A stretch of 64,000 nt of DNA, taken from the NCBI GenBank assembly GCA_026707735.1, contig JAPOWH010000004.1:1-64000 (forward strand), written 5' to 3'. The notes below the pieces were generated by a model. It searched no databases. It was given only the letters and a program-made list of their open reading frames with translations, and was not told where the DNA came from. Source of the stretch: Gammaproteobacteria bacterium (GTDB taxonomy: Bacteria; Pseudomonadota; Gammaproteobacteria; Pseudomonadales; Azotimanducaceae). The position numbers and the translations under genes are program-made. This document shows positions 54,309 to 63,521 of the stretch, piece after piece. How positions within the stretch are numbered: the first letter of the stretch is position 1; every line of letters starts with the position of its first letter.

Positions 54309-55406
54309 TCACGCGGCGCTGGGTCGCGTCAATGCATCCCCTTCGCGCCAAGGCGAGATTTGTCCTTCGTAGACCATTGGACCCATGCGGAAGTGTGCGG
54401 CTTCTTCCAGCGTTTCGACGAACGGCATGTCCGCTGGATAGGCTTCGCCTCTGCTGGGGAGTGGTCCCGCTTTGGACACATGTCCCCATAGTGGGTGACC
54501 CACCACCTCTTCTGCAATGCACGCTGCTTCAATTACCTTGTCCAAGTCATACCCAGTCTCAATCCCCATCTGGTGGCAGAGATGCACGAAGTCCTCGGTG
54601 GGCACATGCCCAGCAGCTCGGCCATTGCCACAATAGGGGCAGCCGCCCATACCACCAAGCGATGTGTCGAATCTCTTGGCTCCAAGCACTAATGCTTCGT
54701 AGTAGCTTGCTAAGGTCGATCCCCGAGTATTGTGCAAGTGCATGTGAAAGTCGGTGATTTCAGGGTAGCGGTCTCGGATTGCCAACATGGCTTCCCGCAC
54801 CGTATGGGGCATATTCCATCCCATTGCATCCAAAAACGAGAGCTTCCTCACTTCGATTCCCGCGCGGTGCCATTTCTCAATCATGAGCGCCAGCAACTCT
54901 AGCAGTTGATTGAGCGAAAAGGGTCCCTCGAAGTTTGAGCCGAATGGATTTCCCAAGGCAACAGAACCAAATTCGGCTTCGGCTTTAACAGCTGCTTGTA
55001 TCGTCGAGTCCATCGACGCAATCTGCTCGCCTTGAGTTCGGTTGTAGTTGCGCCTCGCAAACGTGTCGCATAGCTCCACGTGTGTACCGAAGCTACGTCC
55101 GCGGACATCAATCTTGGGGTAATAGGCCTCTGCTCGCTCGAACCCTTTCCTGTTGAATACGGCCGCCGTGTACTTGATTCCTGGCTTCGGAACAAATTTC
55201 TCAGCGATTTCGTCGATGCAAGCCATGGATGGAGTCCACTTGGGATGGGCAAATGAACCAATTGAGATCGTCTTGGCTCCCATTTCGCCAATTGCATCCA
55301 AGAGGCGAAGTTTCTCTGATACTGGTATGTCGGGACTCTCAATTTGCAGTCCCTCGCGCATCGTGTCGTCAAAAATTTCGACCGATTTGGGTAGACACTC
55401 TGACAT
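54309..55406 (-). CDS. HMG-CoA lyase-family (DRE-TIM) enzyme
   Basis: HMG-CoA lyases split HMG-CoA to acetyl-CoA and acetoacetate. This 365-residue protein has the TIM-barrel motif FDDTMREGLQIE near 11, DFHMHLHNTRGSTLASYYEA near 225 (metal-binding HxH) and GGMGGCPYCGNGRAAGHVPT near 257, the glycine loop holding the catalytic cysteine. FDDTMREG replaces the usual DGLRDG start, and the C-terminus is extended by about 40 residues, so it is a divergent member; other 3-hydroxyacyl-CoA lyase substrates are possible. It leads the carboxylase operon. Confidence 0.8.
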   Translation of the reverse strand: MSECLPKSVEIFDDTMREGLQIESPDIPVSEKLRLLDAIGEMGAKTISIGSFAHPKWTPSMACIDEIAEKFVPKPGIKYTAAVFNRKGFERAEAYYPKIDVRGRSFGTHVELCDTFARRNYNRTQGEQIASMDSTIQAAVKAEAEFGSVALGNPFGSNFEGPFSLNQLLELLALMIEKWHRAGIEVRKLSFLDAMGWNMPHTVREAMLAIRDRYPEITDFHMHLHNTRGSTLASYYEALVLGAKRFDTSLGGMGGCPYCGNGRAAGHVPTEDFVHLCHQMGIETGYDLDKVIEAACIAEEVVGHPLWGHVSKAGPLPSRGEAYPADMPFVETLEEAAHFRMGPMVYEGQISPWREGDALTRPSAA

Positions 55407-55570
55407 AGATTCCGCTCCCTAGCAGGCACGCACCGGACTAATCCCAATCCCCATGCTGCCAAAAAATACATTCGTGCTAGCCCAATTCGGCAACTAAATC
55501 CATTAAGTAGCAATGGCTAGCAGGCTTTGGAATTATACGGCTAGAAATCGCACCGCAATTGATTCTTCAT

Positions 55571-55957
55571 CTAAGGCGGACACAGTGAGTTGTGGTGGTG
55601 AATGATTCTCCATTGACCACCGAAATGCTGCCACGCGAAAGTAAATCGCGCTTCGATTTGCGAATCCGAACCGTCCTCGTCTAGCTGAATATGCATAGTG
55701 CCGGAAATCAAAAAAGCGTTATCGCTCAATCGCTGAATTGCATACGCTCTAAGGGTTGCGGTTGGCTGTTTTCTCAGGAACTCACTAAAGTAGCTCCTGG
55801 TAGCCGCTTCGTCCCTACCGAAATTAGCTGAGAGAGTAGGATGGAAGGTTGCTTTTGAGTCATAGAGTTCTAAGACTCGCTCCAAATCGCCGCTGTTCAA
55901 GCATTCAAACCAACTGCTAGCAATGTCCAAGGCTCGGTCTTTCAATGTAGTCCCCAT
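55571..55957 (-). CDS. SnoaL/NTF2-like small protein
   Basis: A 128-residue alpha+beta barrel protein of the NTF2-like superfamily. ASSWFECLNSGDLERVLELY near 12 is the standard first helix pair; ATFHPTLSANF and SYFSEFLRKQP follow, and the strand FTFAWQHFGGQWRIIHHHNS ends the fold. I used ATG 55957; the frame is open to GTG 55993. It resembles CaMKII-association-like or SnoaL-like domains. Without catalytic residues that can be pinned down, function is open. It lies upstream of the lyase-family gene, 164 bases away. Confidence 0.7.
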   Translation of the reverse strand: MGTTLKDRALDIASSWFECLNSGDLERVLELYDSKATFHPTLSANFGRDEAATRSYFSEFLRKQPTATLRAYAIQRLSDNAFLISGTMHIQLDEDGSDSQIEARFTFAWQHFGGQWRIIHHHNSLCPP

Positions 55958-56020
55958 CAATACCGTCAAACAACCACAATCGTGTATTCTCACCTAAGTG
56001 ATTTGTGGGATACAGATTAA

Positions 56021-56818
56021 ATGATGGTTGTCGATCAGATTTGGACGGGCAACGCTTTACGCAATTTCAACTACCTCATTGTGTGCGACGAAACGGGTGA
56101 CGCAATGGCAGTTGATCCACTGGATCACCAAAAGTGCCTGACACGAGCTAGTGAGAAGGGATGGAACATCACCAAGGTGTTGAACACCCACGAGCACGGC
56201 GACCATACAGGAGGAAATGGCCCGGTGATCGCCGAAACTAACGCGAAGCTCTTGGCTCATGCCAACGCCGGACCACGCATTTCTGGAATAGACGTTGGTC
56301 TCAAAGCAGGAGATGTGGTCAAGGTTGGTACATCTGTTGAACTGGAAGCCATGGACACGCCAGGCCACACAATGAGTCACATTTGTCTGAGGACATTGTC
56401 CGATTCACCAGCATTGTTTTCGGGCGACACTCTGTTTAACGCCGGAGCAGGGAATTGTCACGGTGGAGGTCACCCTGAGGAGCTCTATCACACTTTTGTC
56501 GCACAACTGGCGAAACTGGCTCCAGACACCAAAATTTACCCGGGCCACGACTATTTGACGAACAATCTTGAGTTCACCTTGGATCGAGAACCGGACAACG
56601 AGCAGGCGCGAACCATGCTCGAGAAGCTCGAACACACGCACGACCCAGAGGATCCCATCGTTACTACTTTGGAAGTTGAAAAGGAGATCAATACCTTCTT
56701 TCGCCTACAGAATCCAACGGTGATTAGGCGATTACGTGAGGTCTTTCCTGATTTGGAGGATGAGCCATCTCCCAAAACTGTGTTCTTGAAACTGCGTGAG
56801 CTCAGGAATAGTTGGTAG
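56021..56818 (+). CDS. gloB: Metallo-beta-lactamase fold hydrolase, glyoxalase II-like
   Basis: Glyoxalase II hydrolyses S-lactoylglutathione. The 265-residue protein shows the binuclear metal motif NTHEHGDHTGGNG near 53-65, the second-shell DTPGHTMSHI near 107, FSGDTLFNAGAGNCHGG near 128 with the bridging Asp, and YPGHDYLTNN near 170. The C-terminal helical domain is present but some substrate residues cannot be verified by eye, so a related thioesterase is possible. ATG 56021 is used. The isoaspartyl methyltransferase gene follows after 12 bases and is probably co-transcribed. Confidence 0.82.
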   Translation: MMVVDQIWTGNALRNFNYLIVCDETGDAMAVDPLDHQKCLTRASEKGWNITKVLNTHEHGDHTGGNGPVIAETNAKLLAHANAGPRISGIDVGLKAGDVVKVGTSVELEAMDTPGHTMSHICLRTLSDSPALFSGDTLFNAGAGNCHGGGHPEELYHTFVAQLAKLAPDTKIYPGHDYLTNNLEFTLDREPDNEQARTMLEKLEHTHDPEDPIVTTLEVEKEINTFFRLQNPTVIRRLREVFPDLEDEPSPKTVFLKLRELRNSW

Positions 56819-56830
56819 GGGAGACCGGCA

Positions 56831-57580
56831 GTGCACACAAGAGGATGGTTTGCTGTTGCGTTCTCGTTTCTGACGGTGGGATTGCTGGCGGACGCAGAAA
56901 CTATGCTTGAGGACATTCGCGAGACAACCAAATACACGGAACACTACACAAACATTTCCGAGATAGACAAGAAGGTCATGGAGGTATTGGGCGCTGTAGA
57001 TCGCTCGAAATTTGTACCCGAATCCGTTAAGCGAGGCGCATATCTCAATCAGCCGCTGCCCATTGGATATGGGCAAACGATCTCGCAGCCATTCATCGTT
57101 GCTCTTATGACGCACGTATTGGATGTTCAGTCGACGGACCGCGTGCTAGAGATTGGCACCGGTTCGGGATATCAGGCGGCCGTTCTCGCAGAATTGGCGA
57201 AGGATGTCTACACGATCGAGATAGTTGAAGAACTAGCCAAGTCAGCCGAAAAGCGCCTTGAGAAGCTGGAGTATGCAAATGTCTCGGTTAAGGCTGGCGA
57301 CGGATGGTTTGGTTGGCCCGACGTTGCTCCATTCGACAAGATCATCGTCACAGCAGTCGCCGAGAAAATTCCTCCAAAGCTGGTAGAGCAACTACGAACG
57401 GGTGGCCTGCTAGTAATGCCAGTTGGAGATCCTGAAGGCCATCAAGACTTGATCTTGGCGAAGAAAAACGAGGATGGTTCGTTGGATGAGTCACGTGTAC
57501 TTCCAGTCCGCTTCGTTCCGATGACGGGCGAGGGAGTGTTAACGGTTCCCGATATAAAGGAGGACGACGCAAGTTCGTGA
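56831..57580 (+). CDS. pcm: Protein-L-isoaspartate O-methyltransferase, predicted exported
   Basis: The enzyme repairs isoaspartyl residues with S-adenosylmethionine. The SAM loop EIGTGSGYQAAVLAELA lies near 103, and the PCMT signatures QPLPIGYGQTISQPFIVALM near 73 and GGLLVMPVGD near 190 are clear. The GTG start behind GGGGAGA gives an N-terminal signal-peptide-like region (RGWFAVAFSFLTVGLLADA), absent from cytoplasmic Pcm, and a helical linker to about 45. Export would place it with damaged periplasmic proteins. The 249 residues are about 40 longer than E. coli Pcm, which the signal peptide explains. Confidence 0.87.
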   Translation: MHTRGWFAVAFSFLTVGLLADAETMLEDIRETTKYTEHYTNISEIDKKVMEVLGAVDRSKFVPESVKRGAYLNQPLPIGYGQTISQPFIVALMTHVLDVQSTDRVLEIGTGSGYQAAVLAELAKDVYTIEIVEELAKSAEKRLEKLEYANVSVKAGDGWFGWPDVAPFDKIIVTAVAEKIPPKLVEQLRTGGLLVMPVGDPEGHQDLILAKKNEDGSLDESRVLPVRFVPMTGEGVLTVPDIKEDDASS

Positions 57581-57664
57581 AGCCAATTGGAGATTGGGCC
57601 GCGGACGGCGAAATCCCCTGCAATCGCCAGCTCTTTCCTAGTCTCGTTGGATCTTCTTAAAGCT

Positions 57665-58669
57665 TTACAGGCAAGTTTCAGCCATAAACCTCAAGGTGTC
57701 TGCATCGCGAGAACCGACGTTTATCGAGGTGACTGGACTTTCTTCCCAGGCTTGCAGCCGATCCTTGATGCGATCCTTCGATCCAACAAGAGAAACTTCG
57801 TCCGCCAATTCGTCGGGCACTGCCCTGAAGGCTTCGTCTCGTCGACCTGACATGAACAGCTCTTGAACTCGGTCGGCTGCGCTTTCGTATCCCATTCGGC
57901 AGACATGGTCCTTGTGGACGTTGAAGTTTTTCGCTCCCATGCCTCCCACATAGAACCCAATGTTCTGTTTGATTTGCAGAAGAGCACGTTCAAGATTGTC
58001 ATCTACTATCACAGGAACGGAAGCGGCGATGTCGAAGTGTGGCCGTTTGTGCTTGAGCGATTCACCGTATAGTTGATCCATTTTGTATGGGGACAGAAAC
58101 ATTGGAATCCAGCCGTCGCATAGTTCTGCACCCAACGCGACGTTCTTAGGTCCTTCAGCTCCCAAGTAAAGCGGAATTTCCTCTCGAAGAGGATGAAGAA
58201 TGAGCTTTAGTGGTTTGCCTAGACCCATACCGCCATCAAGTGGCAGTTGGTAGTGCTTTCCTTCAAACTCAACAGGTTTTTCTCTTCGGACAACGTCTCG
58301 AAAAATTTGTATCCATTCGCGTGTGCGAGCCAGCGGTTTGGGATATGGCTGGCCGTACCATCCTTCAACCACTTGTGGTCCCGACACCCCGATTCCCAAT
58401 CTCAGGCGTCCGCCAGAGAGGTAGTCGAGAGTAACTGCGTGCATAGCAGAGCTTGCGGGAGTTCGAGCAGAAATTTGCATGATCGACGTACCCAAGTGAA
58501 TTCTCTCTGTGTTCGCGCCGATCCAGGCAAGTGGCGTAAAGCAATCTGCACCATATATTTCTGGACACCAAATCGTGTCGTATCCCAGCGACTCGGCTTC
58601 CTTCGCTAGTTGCACAATCATGTCACCACCAGGCGGTCCCAGTGGCCCTATTCCTAATCCCAATCGCAT
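57665..58669 (-). CDS. Luciferase-like (LLM class) flavin/F420-dependent oxidoreductase
   Basis: The 334-residue TIM-barrel protein opens with MRLGLGIGPLGPPGGDM and shows LAKEAESLGYDTIWCPEIYG, RIHLGTSIMQISARTPA and SGGRLRLGIGVSGPQVVEGW in the first 120 residues. These are typical of bacterial-luciferase-like F420- or FMN-dependent reductases and monooxygenases. The end DRLQAWEESPVTSINVGSRD matches LLM family C-termini. It stands alone between convergent pcm and the thioesterase gene. Cofactor choice and substrate cannot be told from this sequence. Confidence 0.8.
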   Translation of the reverse strand: MRLGLGIGPLGPPGGDMIVQLAKEAESLGYDTIWCPEIYGADCFTPLAWIGANTERIHLGTSIMQISARTPASSAMHAVTLDYLSGGRLRLGIGVSGPQVVEGWYGQPYPKPLARTREWIQIFRDVVRREKPVEFEGKHYQLPLDGGMGLGKPLKLILHPLREEIPLYLGAEGPKNVALGAELCDGWIPMFLSPYKMDQLYGESLKHKRPHFDIAASVPVIVDDNLERALLQIKQNIGFYVGGMGAKNFNVHKDHVCRMGYESAADRVQELFMSGRRDEAFRAVPDELADEVSLVGSKDRIKDRLQAWEESPVTSINVGSRDADTLRFMAETCL

Positions 58670-58740
58670 GCTGTTTCCTCCAAGTAGTAAGCTAACAAAT
58701 TTGCATTTTGACCATTCTGCAATTTACTGCACGAGAGGTC

Positions 58741-59595
58741 TTAGCTGGTGTCGAAGCGCATCAAGCCTTCTTGAACGCACGTTGCCACGAGCTCTCCTGA
58801 TTCACTATATAAGCGTCCGGACGCAAGTCCGCGACCCGTTCCTGTCCACTCGACGGTTTGCTCGAATAGCAACCACCTAGTGGCGTCGCATTTGCCGTGG
58901 AACCACATGGCATGATCGAGGCTGGTGCCAAAAAAATCTGGATCCTGCCACCGCTTACCGTGGGGAATCAGTATGTGGTCGATTACGGTGCTATCCGAGA
59001 GGTAGGACAATGCCGCATGGTTGCATGTGGAGTTAGCCGATAACGGCAGGTTGATCCGCATCCACATCAATTGATCCTCCACGGATGAACATCTTTGTCG
59101 TTCCTTAGGAGGATTGATATAGCGAATGTCCATTGGACGCGCCTGAACCGTACGCTCGTAGTCGGGGTCCGGCATCTGGTCGCGGCAAAACTGTTCGTAC
59201 GAATAGTTGGAGTCCGAGATCGACGGAACAGCTGGCATGTGTCTTCCAAAAAAGTTCGGTCCGTCCAATGCAACATTCCATGATGATGTCATTGTGAAGA
59301 GTTGCCTGTCGTCTTGCACGCCAACAACTTGCCGGTGGCTAAACGAACGTCCGTCGCGAACTCGCTTCACGAAGTACTTTACCGGGAAATTTGGATCTCC
59401 TGGAAGCAGAAAATATGCGTGTAGCGAGTGTATGGTTCGGTCTGCATCCACCGTGGCTCCAGCGGCAGCAATCGCTTGTGCCAAGAACTGGCCGCCAAAC
59501 ATTCGTGAGCCCTTGTCTGGACTTGCGGGGGCATCGAAGCTGTCGTTGCCGAGTTCATCTAATTCAAGAAGTTCATCGAACGAGGTTATCGGCAT
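58741..59595 (-). CDS. Acyl-CoA thioesterase II (TesB-like)
   Basis: This double-hotdog enzyme hydrolyses acyl-CoA. FGGQFLAQAIAAAGATV near residue 40 and SLHAYFLLPGDPNFPVKY near 66 are TesB signatures, RDGRSFSHRQVVGVQDDR is near 90, and SLDHAMWFHG near 230 contains the catalytic-region Asp/His. ATG 59595 (MPITSFDELLELDEL) is preferred over TTG 59649 because it matches the family start. The 284 residues fit TesB. It is divergent from the EthD gene. Confidence 0.88.
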   Translation of the reverse strand: MPITSFDELLELDELGNDSFDAPASPDKGSRMFGGQFLAQAIAAAGATVDADRTIHSLHAYFLLPGDPNFPVKYFVKRVRDGRSFSHRQVVGVQDDRQLFTMTSSWNVALDGPNFFGRHMPAVPSISDSNYSYEQFCRDQMPDPDYERTVQARPMDIRYINPPKERQRCSSVEDQLMWMRINLPLSANSTCNHAALSYLSDSTVIDHILIPHGKRWQDPDFFGTSLDHAMWFHGKCDATRWLLFEQTVEWTGTGRGLASGRLYSESGELVATCVQEGLMRFDTS

Positions 59596-59727
59596 TGCGG
59601 CAACGCGAGTGGAAGTCGCATTATGATAATTGCAGCTAGGTTGAATCAAGAATTTGGCCGCGAGTAGTTAAGTTTGATCGCCTACAGGTGAGCACATGCC
59701 AGGAATTCCCACTGCGGAGAACAATCT

Positions 59728-60453
59728 ATGAAGCAAACCGACCATGCAAAGATGGTTTTCCTGATTCGTCGTAGATCTGGCGTGTCGCGCGACGAGCTCA
59801 TCATGCACTGGTTTAAGAATCACATGCCCGCCGTTATCGATTCAAATCGAGTAGCGCAGGACCAGAATCGAAGAGGAGCGTCGAAATACATCGCACAACT
59901 CTTCGAGAATGAAAGCGAATCACAGCCGCCATGGGACGGCGTGGCACAACTTTGGTATCGAGAGCCGCTGCCTCCAATGAATCAAGCTGCAGGAACGAAC
60001 CCGAGTGACACCTTTCAACAAAAAGCGGAACCTTATTGGAACTGGGCTACCAAGGAGTACGTGGTTCGGGATGGCAGTGAGCGATTGTCAATTGACCCGC
60101 TTACCTTGAACGAGTCATATCCCTCGACTCGATCCGGATTTCTGCGATTGAATTACCTTGTAGGAGTGAAGCCCAACATTGACTACGAAGAGTTCTATAA
60201 ACATTGGCTAAACGTGCATGTGCCAAACGTAGAGTCGCATTTGGACGGAGCAGGTGGGTTTCGGTATGTCGTAAGCCACAGCATCTACCGAGATAGTGCA
60301 CCGTATGCGGGCATGGCGGAACTGTATTTTGAAAACTCAGCGGGAGCCCGCAAGTTTCAATCCAATATTCAGCCAGACGGCATGGAACGTTGGATCGACG
60401 CTTCGCGCACACATGTTATGCGCGGAAACACCGAGATGGTCGGGATTCCCTAG
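59728..60453 (+). CDS. Protein with two EthD-like dimeric alpha-beta barrel domains
   Basis: The 241-residue chain is a tandem duplication. The first half (KMVFLIRRRSGVSRDELIMH, WFKNHMPAVI) and second half (RLNYLVGVKPNIDYEEFYKH, WLNVHVPNVE) have the same core: strand, RR/KP turn, W-x-N-H-x-P helix. EthD-like proteins are small dimeric barrels implicated in ether degradation and other oxidation systems; this one could form the dimer within one chain. It begins at ATG 59728 and converges on the nitronate monooxygenase gene with 9 bases between. Confidence 0.82.
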   Translation: MKQTDHAKMVFLIRRRSGVSRDELIMHWFKNHMPAVIDSNRVAQDQNRRGASKYIAQLFENESESQPPWDGVAQLWYREPLPPMNQAAGTNPSDTFQQKAEPYWNWATKEYVVRDGSERLSIDPLTLNESYPSTRSGFLRLNYLVGVKPNIDYEEFYKHWLNVHVPNVESHLDGAGGFRYVVSHSIYRDSAPYAGMAELYFENSAGARKFQSNIQPDGMERWIDASRTHVMRGNTEMVGIP

Positions 60454-60462
60454 CGAAGATTT

Positions 60463-61596
60463 CTAGTCGGCGACCATTGAGGTCAATCGGTCGCTTGCCT
60501 CAGCAAAGTCTTCCATGAAGTTGTAAACAACGCTTCGCACGGAAAGTGCTTCATTCATCAGACCGACGCCTTGGCCAACAAAATAGTTCGCCAATCGCTT
60601 CGCCCCATCGTGGTCGGTCTGAGCGAGTTGATTGATTCGGCGGAAGGCTGCCTCGGCAACGACGCCCTGCAGTGGCATTGGCAGCGGGTCGGGACTCTCT
60701 TCAGCCTGCCATGCGTCCGTCCAGGCAGACCGAAGTTGACGAGTATATTTTCCCGTACGGCTTCGCGAACGCACGGTTTGACGTGAGTTGGCGGCAAGCA
60801 TCTTCTCCTTTACGACCGGCAATGTCTCTGCTTCTGCGGTCGTCAACCATACAGAGCCGGTCCAAACCCCGTCGGCTCCCATTGCCATGCACCCGGCCAT
60901 TTGACGACCGGTTACGATTCCGCCAGCTGCAAGCACTACCATGCCTGAGCCCTTAAGTTCGTCCAGAACCTCGGGTACAAGCACCAAGGTCGAGACCTCC
61001 CCGCAGTGCCCCCCAGCCTCCGTGCCTGCAACGACAAGTACATCCACTCCCGCATCGCGATGCTTGACGGCGTGCTCTTTTGCACCTGCAAGCGCACCTA
61101 CAACAACGTTATTGGCGCGAGCGCGTTCCATCATGAAGTCTGGTGGAACGCCCAGCGCGTTGACAACCATACCTACCGGATGCGCAAACGCTGCTTCCAA
61201 GATTTGATCGGCTCCGGCCTTGCGCATGTTGTCGCCCACGCCACCTCGAATGGCGCCTTTCCATAGGTCAGTGGTATCGATATTGTGCGTAGCCAGCAGA
61301 TGTTCTATGTATCGTTTGTGTTCCTCCGGGATTCTGGATTCAAGCTCTTCTCGTGTGAGTGCAGATTCCTTGTTGTCCATGCTAGTAGGAACTAGCAGGT
61401 CCACTCCGTAGGGTTTGCCATCGCAGTGTTCATCTATCCAACTTAGCTCAATGTCTAGCGTCTCTGGAGAATGTCCCACCGCTCCGAGTACGCCAAAGCC
61501 ACCGGCCGCGCTTACTTCGGCAACAACGTCTCTACAGTGACTGAACGCAAAAAGCGGGAATTCGATACCGAGCAGTTCACAAGCTCTTGATTTCAT
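60463..61596 (-). CDS. Nitronate monooxygenase family protein
   Basis: The 377-residue FMN TIM-barrel oxygenase uses ATG 61596 (MKSRACELLGIEFPLFAFSH); the frame extends to 61674. SAAGGFGVLGAVG near 38, GVDVLVVAGTEAGGHCGEVS near 180 and AAGGIVTGRQMAGCMAMGADGVWTGS near 225 are characteristic FMN phosphate-binding motifs. The family oxidises nitroalkane nitronates but also includes enoyl reductase-like and other activities. The upstream divergent gene is the putative metallopeptidase. Confidence 0.82.
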   Translation of the reverse strand: MKSRACELLGIEFPLFAFSHCRDVVAEVSAAGGFGVLGAVGHSPETLDIELSWIDEHCDGKPYGVDLLVPTSMDNKESALTREELESRIPEEHKRYIEHLLATHNIDTTDLWKGAIRGGVGDNMRKAGADQILEAAFAHPVGMVVNALGVPPDFMMERARANNVVVGALAGAKEHAVKHRDAGVDVLVVAGTEAGGHCGEVSTLVLVPEVLDELKGSGMVVLAAGGIVTGRQMAGCMAMGADGVWTGSVWLTTAEAETLPVVKEKMLAANSRQTVRSRSRTGKYTRQLRSAWTDAWQAEESPDPLPMPLQGVVAEAAFRRINQLAQTDHDGAKRLANYFVGQGVGLMNEALSVRSVVYNFMEDFAEASDRLTSMVAD

Positions 61597-61749
61597 AATG
61601 TTCTTGAACACCAACAATCGTCTGAATAGAAATTTTACTTGCGTTGAAGAGGTACGGTACTTGTCGGCACACAAATGAAACGCTATGACGTTGCCTTAGG
61701 CGAGGACTGTAAACCATTACCATGCGACTTACGCCATTGAGACATAGGG

Positions 61750-62706
61750 ATGATTGTGGCTCGAGATCCAGTATCACACGAGAGATCTCCTAGTACGCGG
61801 GTGTGCCTGGCGAATCTGCTTTCTCCGTGGTGCACCATGCTGGTGTCTGCCTATCTGTGGGCGACTATCACGCTAGTCGCAAGTTGTTCGATTGTCAATC
61901 CGTCGGTGATTTTTCCGAACAACGCAGAAGGAGATGGAATTCTTGTTCAGAAAGACGGGTTACATCAGATTGCGCAAACCGAACAAACTGCATTAGAGTT
62001 TGAAATCGATGAAAGTTGGGATTTGGAAGACACGTCCACCCTTCAGAAAATACTGCGCGAGGCTGCCGAGCCAATCTATCGACATCTCCGACATAGTCCA
62101 AAAATCATGCTTAACGTCGGACACGACAGGGAACGAGGTCCAGTAGCACTATACCGAACCCGCGGGCAGACGACTGATACTGTGCTTCTAAGCAATACGC
62201 CATTGGAGTATCGCCCACAGATCCTGTACCAATTTGCGCACGAATTCTGCCATGTCATTTCAGACTACAACCGACTGAGGTCTACGGAGTCGAAGAACGA
62301 ATGGTTCCATGAAGCCCTGTGTGAGTTGGCATCAATCTTCGTCATGCATGGAACTGGCGAGCGCCACCTGAAAAAGTACATTGATGACTATCTTGAGGAG
62401 TCCATTCGAGAGCTTGAAGAGACAGAGGATTTTGGATTATGGTTATCGGATAGAGAGCATGAACTGAGAGAACAGCCTAGTGGCAAGTTGGACCGAAGGT
62501 CCAACGCCGTCGTAGCCTACAGGTTACATCCCCTCTTTATACGACACCCGGAGATTTGGAATACACTGAAGTCGTTGCCTAGGTCAGACAGCGAGCTCCG
62601 CGAGTATTTGGTCGAGTGGAAGCAAGCCGTGGAGCATCAAGACCGGGGACTGATTGACCGAATTGCAGAAGCGCTGTTGCCGGATTCGTCCTCAGACGGA
62701 GATTAG
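61750..62706 (+). CDS. Predicted membrane-anchored metallopeptidase with HExxH
   Basis: The 318-residue product has a long basic N-terminal region, then a hydrophobic segment (TMLVSAYLWATITLVASC) ending in a lipobox-like ASC near residue 46; a real start further in is possible (ATG 61837). The mature chain contains HEFCH in QFAHEFCHVISDY near residue 165, followed about 25 residues later by EWFHEALCELAS, the spacing of the third zinc ligand in gluzincins. No known family is recognised. It is probably a lipid-anchored zinc protease. The C-terminus is highly charged. Confidence 0.65.
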   Translation: MIVARDPVSHERSPSTRVCLANLLSPWCTMLVSAYLWATITLVASCSIVNPSVIFPNNAEGDGILVQKDGLHQIAQTEQTALEFEIDESWDLEDTSTLQKILREAAEPIYRHLRHSPKIMLNVGHDRERGPVALYRTRGQTTDTVLLSNTPLEYRPQILYQFAHEFCHVISDYNRLRSTESKNEWFHEALCELASIFVMHGTGERHLKKYIDDYLEESIRELEETEDFGLWLSDREHELREQPSGKLDRRSNAVVAYRLHPLFIRHPEIWNTLKSLPRSDSELREYLVEWKQAVEHQDRGLIDRIAEALLPDSSSDGD

Positions 62707-62762
62707 GTCGTGCTTCAATCCGCAAATACAAATCAGGTGTCGTAACGAGTTGAGCTAACACC

Positions 62763-63521
62763 ATGCTAACTGCCGATCAAGTAGACCATTACCGCGAGTT
62801 TGGTTACGTTGTACCGGACTTTCGTCTGCCTGATGATGCACTACGGTCCATGCGTGACGACCACACTAGGCTTGTCGAGCGGTTTCCCCAATTCGCCGAT
62901 TATTGCGGCGCCCTTCTGGTCTACGACATGTCGTTCTTGAACTATGCCCGCAACGAACAGATATTGGATATGGTCGAGCAGGTGATCGGAGAGAACTTCG
63001 CATTGTGGAATTCCAGTCTATTTGCCAAACCAGCAAGAGTTGGCAGCAGAACGCCATGGCACCAAGATGGCGAGTATTGGCCGATTCGCCCACTTGCTAC
63101 CTGTTCGGTGTGGATCGCGATAGATGAATCTACGGTCGAAAACGGTTGCTTGAAGTTCATTCCGGGGTCGCACAGTGCGCGAGAGCTATATCAGCATCAC
63201 ACGAACTCGTCGGATGGTCTCTCGTTACCTTTGGAACTGGACTCGGATCAATTTAGCGAGGCAGAATCCGTTGACATTGAGCTGGAGGCGGGCCAGATTT
63301 CGCTACACGATGTATTTCTTATTCATTCTTCCGAGCCGAATCGTTCAATCCGGCCACGACGAGGGCTGACATTGCGATTCATGCCGACCAGTTCTGTCTA
63401 TCGTCGCGACATTAGTCAGGGCGTGACAGCGAAATTCGACCAAGCGCGTTCTCTTTTCTTAATGCGGGGTGAAGATCTATCTGGAGAAAATGATTTTCGA
63501 TTGCGTGCCTCCAGAATCTGA
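62763..63521 (+). CDS. PhyH-family Fe(II)/2-oxoglutarate dioxygenase
   Basis: This is a conventional 252-residue member of the phytanoyl-CoA dioxygenase family. LTADQVDHYREFGYVVPDF is the usual start; TPWHQDGEYWPIRPLATCSV near 98 contains HxD; ENGCLKFIPGSHS near 125 is the conserved loop; HDVFLIHSSEPNRS near 185 has the third iron ligand and RRGLTLRFM the 2-oxoglutarate arginine. It begins at ATG 62763. It is much shorter than the PhyH protein at 48098. Substrate unknown; a secondary metabolite or lipid hydroxylase is likely. Confidence 0.86.
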   Translation: MLTADQVDHYREFGYVVPDFRLPDDALRSMRDDHTRLVERFPQFADYCGALLVYDMSFLNYARNEQILDMVEQVIGENFALWNSSLFAKPARVGSRTPWHQDGEYWPIRPLATCSVWIAIDESTVENGCLKFIPGSHSARELYQHHTNSSDGLSLPLELDSDQFSEAESVDIELEAGQISLHDVFLIHSSEPNRSIRPRRGLTLRFMPTSSVYRRDISQGVTAKFDQARSLFLMRGEDLSGENDFRLRASRI

